A stretch of DNA of 64,000 bases from Cyrtodaria siliqua (taxonomy: Eukaryota > Mollusca > Bivalvia > Adapedonta > Hiatellidae): NCBI GenBank assembly GCA_037043455.1, contig JAWPHD010000092.1, positions 558,001-622,000 on the forward strand. Reading direction: 5' to 3'. A program made the translations under genes and the position numbers. A model generated the notes under the pieces. That model was not told the origin of the DNA and did no database searches. It saw only the letters and a program-made list of their open reading frames with translations. How positions within the stretch are numbered: position 1 is the first letter of the stretch; each line of letters begins with the position of its first letter. Positions 55,745 to 64,000 of this stretch are shown piece by piece.

Positions 55745-56860
55745 AGTGGTGCATGGAGAGTGGTCATCCGGTTGTGGATTTAAACAGTGTACCATCCGAA
55801 GATCTGGCAGTTTTGCTGCGTGAATTTTATGCGTCAAAACATCTACAGCCGCATAAAGTCACTTCCGGAAAACCAAGCCAAGGAATACCACCGAAATTCC
55901 CTGAAAAACATAAGAGCGGCTTTAGTGGCCTTTGTTGCCACTGACCGTTCCAAGGCGGTAGCCCTATTGTCAACCCTATTGTGTTTGTGATGTCGTTTGC
56001 ATTTTTTATTACTTTTGCCTCCTCGTTTGTCTGTTTGCGTGTTTGTTTTTGTGTTTTGTGGTTGACTGTCGTCCTTGAATGCTGCTTTCCCTGTCCGATA
56101 TTTTTATATTTCTTTAAATAGGTATATGAAGACTTGGGAAGAGACATACATAGTGTTCGCGACAAGTGTTTTCGGAAGTCAAACGACCTGTTAAAGGCTA
56201 AGCTTAAATACATGGTAAAGTCAGGAGCTTCAAGGCCCACTCAGCACAAAACAAAATCATATCAAATAATGATCTGAGCAAAATTGCAAAGTACCTTAAT
56301 TCGTCCAATGCTGATCCGCAAATTCTCATGTACAAGTTATGGTTCTGTCTATCGTACCATTTTGTCAGTCGAGGTTTAGAATTTCATCATCAGCTCAATG
56401 TCCATTCGTTTAGCTTCAATGTTGATGATGAGTATGTTTCCATTCAACATGAAACACAACAAAAGGGTGGGTTGGGTAACCCAGCAGCTCCATCTGACAA
56501 GCGCATGTATGCAACAAACGATAATGGTTGTCCGATTAAAGCACTTAAATTGTTTCTTGATCATTGCGACAAGGATGCTTCAGCTTTATTTTTCCGCCCC
56601 TTTCCCAATGCTGGTATACCTGTAAGCCAGTCTCACAAAGAATGTTTTCTGAGTTCATGAAAAAAATGTGTGAAAATTAATTGGTTACAGTGTCATGTAC
56701 ACCGCACATAGTCTCAGAGCAAACGCTATCAGCGCGTTAAGTGATGCTGGTATTGAGTTACGTCACATAATGTTGATGTCTGGCCACAGAAACGAAGCTT
56801 CTGTGAGAAGTACAGCCGTGACTCACATCCTTCCAAAAGAGGCAAATTAGCACGACTCTG
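55745..56860 (+). pseudogene. Crypton-type tyrosine recombinase domain (DUF3504), broken
   Basis: Exon 3 opens after TTATTTTCCAG; AG completes a Glu codon and reads EWCMESGHPVVDL and SEDLAVLLREFYA, then slips frame to EYHRNSLKNIRAAL. An R2 repeat interrupts at about 55937-56105. The domain resumes with YEDLGRDIHSVRDKCFRKSN and GASRPTQHK, slips again, and continues as an ORF (56328-56660) with FVSRGLEFHHQL (Arg I region), EYVSIQHETQQK and DKRMYATNDNGCP. Beyond another slip come TAHSLRANAIS (HxxR, 56707-56718) and MSGHRNEASVRS (catalytic His, 56785). A one-base loss near 56811 removes the Tyr codon expected next. Family: Crypton-derived YR genes (KIAA1958, QRICH1, ZMYM2-4). Non-functional. Confidence 0.8.
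55937..56105 (+). repeat. R2 repeat inside the recombinase domain
   Basis: Begins CCACTGACCGTTCCAAGGCGG and ends TGCTGCTTTCCCTGTCCGATA. It separates two parts of one protein domain (IRAAL and EDLGRD), so it is an insertion rather than an ancestral part of the gene, although an AAATAG acceptor-like end would allow it to be treated as an intron. Confidence 0.65.
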
Positions 56861-56864
56861 TCGG

Positions 56865-57500
56865 CTAAAGGTCATCAAAATGCCTCAGTCCCAGTTTCTT
56901 CAGGTCACACATCCGTGGGTCAACAACCAAACAATTAAGTTTATGTGATCGGCAACCATCCTTTACTGGAAGACAGACCACATGCCTTGAACGTCCGCCA
57001 ATCAATGACGTCGGCCAAATTGAAGCGTACCCCACCAACTCTGATGTTCCACCCGGAATTTAGCTAATTTGTCACGCACAAATAATGATTCCAGCATGAA
57101 GTCAGTTATGTTGTCGTCAATGATCTTCCAATCTCGTGGTTTTCTGGCTGATTCAACCTTTAATTCGTGCAATTTCACGTTCAATGTCGGCCACAATATG
57201 TAAACATTCCATTGACTTTGTCTTTCCCTCTGTCTCGAGGGAGGACAACATTCAAGGACTTAAAAGTTTAGTTGATTTTATGTTGTTCATCTATTGCTTC
57301 TTACCACATGTCTTCTGTAGCAATAAACTTACAAATATTTGTTAAAGACTGTCTCAAATAAAACAATATTGTATACTTTAAACAGCGGAGTGTTACATAT
57401 TGGAAAGGTGAGATTTGTCCGAAGTAGTTCTCAGTGCGCAATTTTGTCCACAGGGACTTGTAGACTGTGTTTTTACCTCGATATATTTGTTTGTAATTAT
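56865..57500. other. Downstream of the recombinase, no gene seen
   Basis: The recombinase frame can be followed only a little past 56860. ORFs at 57002-57196 and 57136-57345 are on opposite strands and lack recognisable motifs. Confidence 0.4.
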
Positions 57501-57505
57501 AAGTT

Positions 57506-57666
57506 TGTTTTTCATTTTTTGCGACGTTATGGAAGTATAACACGCCAATGATGGGTCACACATTTTGTATAAAATCTCTTCGCTACGCTACGCGGTTTTA
57601 TGAAATGTGTGACCCACTGGATCATTGGCTGTTATACTTCCATAACATCGCAAAAAATGAAAAACA
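57506..57666. mobile_element. Foldback MITE
   Basis: TTTTTCATTTTTTGCGACGT... pairs with ...CATCGCAAAAAATGAAAAA, and the GGGTCACACATTT / AAATGTGTGACCC blocks pair too. Arms ~60 bp; the loop contains CTACGCTACGCGG. Overlapping ORFs in both directions are artefacts. Confidence 0.75.
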
Positions 57667-57669
57667 ATC

Positions 57670-58900
57670 CTTAAGAAGTGCTTTATATATTGGGCATACA
57701 TACATTTTTTTAGACTGGATTTGCATAAAGTCTTATAGTTTAGATTAACATAGCTTTTACAATATAAGAACTTATAGGATAATAAAAGAAACATAAACGT
57801 AATTTAATTTAAAATATTTTCAAATCCACCAATAACAGTCGATTAATGCCGGCAGTTTCCTTGAGCGCCGATTGTCAGCATTATAGTCATACTACTACAT
57901 GTAGCAAAGAAAATATTATTAAATCTTTACGCTGTTCATATTAACTAATCAATAGGGTGAGTTTGAAAATAAAATTTAAAAACTTAATGTATAATGAACC
58001 AGGGTTCACTTCGTGTGTCTTTTAAAATTGTGTAACTAAACTTACATTTGGATTCCAATATATCAAAAATGTGTTCTTATTCCACATAACATTTTCCTTG
58101 CCTTGTCTTCATAACAAGCCGTAATCATGATCCTGGCATCGTGTTTCTACAGTAATTTAGAGCAAAATATTGTTGTAACATGGTTTAAGATAGAGTTTAT
58201 AAATATCTATAAATATAATGTGTGTTGTTATTACAATTATTGTTCGAGCCGCTTGTTTCAGCCAAAGGCTTTTTGGACTTTTAAGACAAAAAACTAAGAC
58301 CTAAGTAAGATGTATATCATTGAAACAGACATGTTTAGTGGTAAATAAAAATACCTTACTTTTAAAAATCGGTTGAGAAATAAAAATATCACATGCGAAA
58401 ATTGTTTTTGATAGGGCATTTTCAATACAAAATTCTGCTGCATCAAAATTCTGCTGCATCAAAAATTTGATATTTTTTGAATTTTTATCCAAAAATGATT
58501 TTAATGTGTTGGATCAATGTAAATTAAAACACTAAAAAAGTTTTAATGCAAAACATTACGGCTAACTAAAGTTATTTGAGATTTCTTAATTTTTTGTCTG
58601 CCTCCACCACAAAAACATCGACGGTCATATATAACCTGACATGTGTTGAAAATGACGTACAACACCATACATACAAACAAACAAACAAACAAACAATCAA
58701 ACAAACCATGGACAAAAATGCATTAGAAGAAACTTATTATTATAAGTGTCCCATTTACATTTTATTTCATACCGTACACTTTTGACAAAGAATCGTACGA
58801 CAACTCATCAATATATTTTTAACAGATTCATGAAATAAAACTGAAAATAAATAATCAAGTTGATAATCGGATTAATTCAGTTACCGCTTTTATGAAAATA
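57670..58900. other. Intergenic, no gene seen
   Basis: AT-rich; includes a 17-bp direct repeat 'aattctgctgcatcaaa' at 58431-58464 and a (CAAA)n tract at 58674-58705. Confidence 0.5.
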
Positions 58901-58904
58901 AGTA

Positions 58905-59095
58905 TAAAGTCGAACAGGAAATGCATCTTTCACAGAACAGAGTAAACCCAAAAACACGCAAAATGACAAACATGAATGGCAATGTTAAATAGGAATAAAG
59001 GCATATGACGTCACAAACACAAAAAGGGTTGACAATAAGGCTTCCGCCTTGGAACAGTCAGTGGCATAAAAAGCCGTTGGGGGTTTAAACCAGGT
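58905..59095 (-). repeat. R2 repeat copy
   Basis: Minus strand reads CCACTGACTGTTCCAAGGCGG, TTTGTGACGTCATATGCC and GATGCATTTCCTGTTCGACT. A second terminal fragment ('aaaagtcgaacaggaaatgc') lies at 59202-59235. Confidence 0.6.
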
Positions 59096-59467
59096 CATAT
59101 TTAAAAGTATAATACATTTCATCTATTAAAACCGTAAACTGTAAATTATCAGAAGTATCTCTGATTTTTCAGATATGGTAGTAATATAAATATAAGTATA
59201 AAAGTCGAACAGGAAATGCAGCTTTCACAGAAAATGTTCAAAATTTTAGCAAATTATGATGAAAACAGATGGGAGAAAAATGCATCACATTAGTTTTGTA
59301 GAATTGAAAAAAAAATTTTTTTAAAAGAAATAGAAAATACATTCCATTCCTCAGAGATCAAAGTAAAGAATATGAAGCTTTGAAAATATATTATATTTAT
59401 ATTTGAATGTGTATGCATGTCTTGAAGAAAGTATAACTAGTTCTGTTTGATGCTAATGCTCCTTACT

Positions 59468-61163
59468 CACGCCTACTAGACTCCGCAACCGCCTCCAAAA
59501 AGAGGTGATAATACGACGTTTCGGAGACACGTCCGATGCGGTTGCGGAGAGTAAATTGAAGCAGCAACGGTAAGTGTGAATTTAATATTTTCGTGTTTTT
59601 TTTCGGCCCTAACTCGATTTTTCAAAAATCGGGGAATGTGGTACGATGTAGGAATGTTTTCCCTTCCTGTTTTATGTGTTGGTTTCGAAATATATTTAAA
59701 AATGTGGTCTGTAGAATTGTCATAAGTCAATCGACGAGTGTAATTTTCTCTACTGGACATGGTTTTTACTCCGTTTTTCTGCTGTTTTATGAGAAATCTG
59801 CCTACAAATGAGGTCTGGACTTTGAAATCACCTACGAGGGTCATTCAAAAAGTTCTGTCACTAACGCGTTTTAACAATTATGTCTCATTGTGAGTGTTGG
59901 TGTTTGATACTAAATGAACTAGATTTTCAATACCATTCCATTGATGGTAAAATGAATGCTGTATCTTTTGTGTGACGAAAGTTATAGAACATTTAATACA
60001 CATCACTTATACACACTGAGGCATTTTCGTCCTGAGTTTTTTTAAGGTTTGTTTACTGTTACCTTTTTAAATGCCTGTTTTTCTTTAAGTACTTGTCGAA
60101 GACCTTTGAAATTTCTCGTACATTACCAGTTATATCTGTGCATTACAAGATTCAGAATTTAAGCATGGTAGATGAAAAGGCATTGTCTTAGAAATTAACA
60201 TTTTAAGCAAACGTGTAAAATTAATTTAATGATAAATGGACATTAAATGGAAGGGCAATCCTCTGAAATAGCGTTTTTGGATGATCAATATTTTCTCTAA
60301 ACATTGTACAAAATTCTACAATAATGTGTTGAATATGAAATTTAAACACTGAAGGACTATGATTTGTAAACAAATATGAAAACATATTAATACTATGAGA
60401 ATAATTACGACATTTAAAAGATATTATAACATTTCCGTAAACAAAATTAAGAAAATCAGTGTTATTTCTGCTAAAATTAAGGGATATGCATTCACTCATA
60501 TCTGGTTTGCAGCAAGACCTTTCCGAATTCTCGATAATTATTTTAAGGGATAATTAAAAAGCATAGACTTATTCAAATAATTTTTACAACGTTTTGTAAC
60601 AAGGACTTTTCAGAGATGCCAGTATCCAAAAGGTGTGGTAGGGGGAGGTAATTCAGGGGTATAAATAACCGGAAATTTTTCATTTTTGTTGTGGAATTTA
60701 AGACAGCGAACCCAGTAGTACTATAAATACATTACTTTATCTCAGTGTTATATCCAGTTCAAAGGATATATGCCTAGTGACAGAACTTTTGAAGCACCCT
60801 CGTATCTTTCATCGTTCAACGAAAAATAATCAATCGAATAAAAACTGAAAAGAATTATGGTCATTTTTTATGAAGAGGCGGTGTCGGAGAGTAAGAGGCG
60901 GATTCGAAGAGTAAGAGGCGGTTTCGGAGACATATACTCTATATAATAGATCTGTACTGATTTTAATTGATAAGTAATGTATCAATGCAATTGTTTATGA
61001 TGAATTATTTGTGCAAATTTGTTAGGGCAGAAAAAAAAGAAAATATTAAATTCACACTTACCGTTGCTGCTTCAATTTACTCTCCGCAACCGCATCGGAC
61101 GTGTCTCCGAAACGTCGTATTATCACCTCTTTTTGGAGGCGGTTGCGGAGTCTAGTAGGCGTG
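59468..61163. mobile_element. 1.7-kb DNA transposon with ~145-bp TIRs
   Basis: Near-identical inverted repeats at 59468-59613 and 61021-61163, starting CACGCCTACTAGACTCCGCA, flanked by TTACT on both sides (59463-59467, 61164-61168). Adjacent to the right TIR are three short direct repeats of 'gagtaagaggcgg.ttcg'. No transposase remains: most of the interior is a nested mariner-type element. ORFs of 122 and 72 codons at the left and 62-64 codons at the right lie largely in the TIRs. Superfamily unassigned; long TIRs with a 5-bp target site are unusual. Confidence 0.85.
59835..60802. mobile_element. Nested mariner-type MITE
   Basis: Flanked by TA (59833-59834, 60803-60804). Ends CGAGGGTCATTCAAAAAGTT... 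and ...AACTTTTGAAGCACCCTCG, the pattern of mariner ends (ACGAGGGT..TTCAAAAAGTTC). 968 bp without a transposase; the 92-codon minus-strand ORF shows no DDE motif. It lies entirely inside the long-TIR transposon, so it is younger. Confidence 0.8.
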
Positions 61164-61169
61164 TTACTG

Positions 61170-62260
61170 TAGTAGTAATTGTTGTCATATTTGATTATAT
61201 GTGCACAAGTTAAATTTTCATTTTAACGCTGTATTCTACAGAAGTGCGCATATCTGAAATGATCTCCAATTACTAGTAAGTCAAAATAGAAATTATTCAC
61301 TCTTCCAGCATTCACACAGTTTCTATTTTAAGAAGTAACTGCACTTTTGAGAGACATTTCAATAACAGCCTGAAATAACTGAAATTGCTGAAATGACAAT
61401 ATAGACTGCTGGTATTAGAAAACACAATTAAGAATCGTAAACAGAATGATCCTGACGCGTGTTTTAGTGCAGCTGTGGTAGACTTGTTTGTCATTTTAAC
61501 GGTGCAAGTGTTAGACAATATATATATACTTGTGTTTTAAACAATAAAACTCACTTGCAAAAACATTACTTTCAAATAAAGTTAATTACATCGAAGCGAT
61601 CTCCGACAAACTTTCTTACGTTACTTGCTACTGCACATATACTTAACTGTTTAAAACCCAGACATTTTATTTAGAAAGAGAAGTTCACCGGACATTTTAA
61701 AAATACGATTGCAACAATTTTATAATTATTGGAGTATATGCTATGAATATGGCCAGAAGAAATCACATTAGTATTTATATTTCAACACATGCGAATAAGT
61801 AAGGACAATTAAAACGGGATATAGGGAAACGCTAAAGATACATACATCCTCAGTGCACTTCCTTGGGGGTCGAAGACATCCACAGTGCACTCCCTAGTAA
61901 GCTTTCCCTTTTGTTCCGTTTTAAATCCTCGGAATTGCTCATATCGACCCACGGAGATGAATATATAGGTTATGTATAAATATTATATGTTTTAGTGAAA
62001 ACAAATGTTCAAATTATGTCCACGTGCTCTTAATTTCTTAAATAAATAGCCAGTTTTGAACAAAGTATTTTAATCAAATGGTTTGCATCTATGTTCTCTT
62101 ACCTTTTATCTTATGTTACCTTTATAGGTAGTAGTACTTTCGTTTTAGTATCATAACACTTCCACATATGTCAACTGTAATGCACACATAAACTATTTTA
62201 ACATTTCACTCAAATTTTACTGCAAATTCATGAAGTATTACAAATGAGTTTAGCCTTCTC
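61170..62260. other. Intergenic, no gene seen
   Basis: AT-rich; 'cagtgcact' occurs twice near 61853-61895. No supported gene. Confidence 0.45.
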
Positions 62261-62274
62261 CCAACCCCTCTCTG

Positions 62275-62365
62275 CTTATTGGCGGCGCGCCAGAAGCGCG
62301 CTGCCTATATTGTGGCTGTATATGGAAGAGCATGTGACTTGTTGTTGTTGTTGTTGTTGTTGCAA
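62275..62365. repeat. GC-rich palindrome and (TTG)n tract
   Basis: GGCGGCGCGCC-AGAAGCGCGCTGCC at 62281-62308 contains an AscI-type palindrome; a short (GTT)n run follows at 62341-62361. Confidence 0.6.
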
Positions 62366-62429
62366 AATTGTTGGGGGTAAAATACTGGCCAAAATGCTGG
62401 GGTTAAAAGACTGGCCATAAGATCGTGTC

Positions 62430-62790
62430 GTTGTATTGAAATTGCTATATTGAAATTGGCGCTATGTCATAGGTCCATATAACAGCTACAACTTTGAAAC
62501 TTTATACAGTTGTTCTACATCATAACATGACCCAGCATATCAGGTTTCATAACTCTGTGCTGCTTTCTGAAAAGGTTATGCCCCTTTTTGAACTTAGTAT
62601 ATTGGTTAAGTTTCCGTTAAGCTCCACTTTTTAGCCAGTATGTTTTTGGAGAAAAAAAACGACTTAATGTCGTCCCTTGATCGGCGTCTGAATATTTGGT
62701 TAAGTTTTATGTTAAGGTGCACTTCTTTCAGTAACTATAACAGATACAGCTTTGAAACTTTGCTTGAGCATGCTATTTCCTGACGCAGGC
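62430..62790. repeat. Imperfect ~260-bp repeat
   Basis: 'aacagctacaactttgaaact' (62480) recurs as 'acagatacagctttgaaact' (62739), and 'ttggttaagttt' occurs at 62603 and 62696. Interspersed repeat; the following 78-codon ORF has no recognisable motif. Confidence 0.5.
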
Positions 62791-63479
62791 CATGCAATAC
62801 TGGTTTCCACTCAGGAAAATCTCAAGATCAGCCCTACGTGGCACACACCTATGACAAAAATTAGTGTCAAACATTCAAAAAAAAAGTATGATATCTTACT
62901 TCTTCCGAATACATGTATACTTACCCTAGCCATTTGTCACATTTCACTGATCATATCATCTTTTTTTTTGATGTTTTTCTTTACTTAATTCAAACTACCT
63001 CAATATTCTAAAAATCTTCGTAACATTCAAGAAATATGTATCATCAGCAATTAAGGCAAACACTTAAATATGTTTTGATATCTTAAGTATGTGCCTTTGT
63101 TCTCAAGTTACTATTGCTTACAGTTGCTATATAACTATTTCTACATTTTTATTATATAATAAAAATATTGCAAATAAATACACATGTTTGTTTCCTCCTT
63201 TTGAAAAAATTCTGCGCCGCCTTGATGCTTTACATCCCTTTTTATCTTGTATTAGTTATACCAGATTGTCGGTTTCATCTGTGCGTTTTTGTGCAGCATC
63301 AGGCAATATCTGTCAGAGTTGAGTGTTCATAAATTACTTGTCATCAATCACCATCTCAGACTCATTATTATATCCCTACACAATTACAGTGGTATATCTT
63401 GTTTAATTACTCAGCAAATAGGGTTATTAACTGAGTATCATTATTACATCGGAGGTGTTCCGATTGGCTACTCTGACTA

Positions 63480-63530
63480 CGAGGGTTGTTCGAAAAGTTC
63501 GAAGAAGAAAACGAAATGGATGAGATACGA
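63480..63530 (+). mobile_element. Mariner-type transposon left end
   Basis: After a TA, CGAGGGTTGTTCGAAAAGTT is close to the ends of the 59835 element. No matching right end is visible before the window end, so it is truncated or continues beyond. Confidence 0.5.
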
Positions 63531-63809
63531 GTAAGTTAAAGCTAAAAGTACATTTCGATTACGCCTTAACTTTTTTATTAAAATGGTTGAATTCACACAG
63601 TTTGGTGGGTTCAAGCATCGGCCGTGGAACATTACGTTTGTGTTCTTGTGCAATGTACCTTCGCACAGTGCTATTTCATTTTATATGCACATATCACCTT
63701 AGTTTCGCCATAATTTGCTTTGTTATTCTACCATATGTTTAAATTGCTGATTGTTGCACTATTATCAACATATAGTAATAGGCAAAAATAATTTGCTTTT
63801 AACTATTCA

Positions 63810-63935
63810 AATAATTACTGCGTGGGTTCGCTCCCTGGTGGAGGCATGTCTGTGGGAAAATCCATCTTTCATCTCATCTCCCTCTAAGGTGGCTATAACA
63901 ATATAACCTAAGGGACGTAAAACCCATTTCATTAT
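63810..63935 (+). mobile_element. Possible SINE fragment
   Basis: A B-box-like GTGGGTTCGCTCCC followed by 'tggtggaggcatgtctgtgg' and 'taagggacgtaaaaccca'. No clear A box. Tentative. Confidence 0.3.
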
Positions 63936-63937
63936 GA

Positions 63938-64000
63938 CGAGAACTTTGATTTCTTATTCCTTATTCTTTATTCGTTATTCGAATAAGGAATAAAGAATTC
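63938..64000. repeat. Terminal palindromic AT-rich repeat
   Basis: TTATTCCTTATTCTTTATTC pairs with GAATAAGGAATAAAGAATTC at the window edge; probably part of a larger structure beyond it. Confidence 0.6.

Noticed and set aside
56376..56564. 62-aa minus-strand ORF
   Set aside because: Antisense shadow of the recombinase domain ORF.
59476..59844. 122-aa minus-strand ORF and 72-aa plus-strand ORF
   Set aside because: Largely inside the long terminal inverted repeat; the mirrored sequence at 61 kb gives the same frames in reverse.

Overview
The window is AT-rich eukaryotic DNA, and everything in it is typical of a repeat-dense invertebrate genome, most likely a marine mollusc and probably a bivalve. 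That assignment is an inference from the mix of element types: Jockey/CR1-like LINEs, Penelope-like reverse transcriptase fragments, tRNA-SINEs with a conserved core, many foldback MITEs, a Crypton-type gene, and interspersed repeats built on 'agtagtcgctacaa'. No rRNA gene, functional tRNA gene, operon or bacterial feature was seen. Coding content is a few exons of one or two host genes; most other long ORFs are decayed transposon genes or tandem repeats read as protein.

Layout. 1-1.55 kb: decayed Penelope-like reverse transcriptase with its 3' tail. 3.65-4.2 kb: 14-bp minisatellite. 4.6-5.7 kb: duplicated foldback element. 7.0-7.6 kb: 44-bp palindromic minisatellite. 7.7-18.3 kb: an inverted segmental duplication whose two arms (7.7-10.1 and 15.45-18.35 kb) each carry the same exon of a cysteine-rich secreted protein and the same antisense reverse transcriptase fragment; between the arms lies a minus-strand LINE that has lost its catalytic core. 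17.6-20.6 kb: plus-strand arm, where four consecutive exons with matching splice phases outline the best host gene. 20.8-24.2 kb: a LINE broken by a Tc1/mariner-type MITE. 25-27.5 kb and 37.4-38.2 kb: 'agtagtcgctacaa' repeats. 27.7-30.6 kb: a third copy of the cysteine-rich exon. 31-43 kb: mostly MITEs and DNA transposons with visible target-site duplications. 43.5 kb: a possible orphan exon. 44-49 kb: intergenic, with microsatellites and MITEs. 49.6-52 kb: a third LINE. 52.6-56.9 kb: a multi-exon Crypton-type tyrosine recombinase gene (DUF3504/KIAA1958-like) broken by a stop, frameshifts and an insertion. 59.5-61.2 kb: a 1.7-kb transposon with ~145-bp terminal inverted repeats, itself holding a nested mariner-type element. 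The last kilobases hold repeats and another mariner-type end.

How it fits together. The genes do not form a pathway. The window mainly shows two things: local, partly inverted duplication of a small secreted-protein gene family, and several layers of transposition whose order can be read from nesting and target-site duplications. Family names rest on motif recognition by eye; no database search was run.
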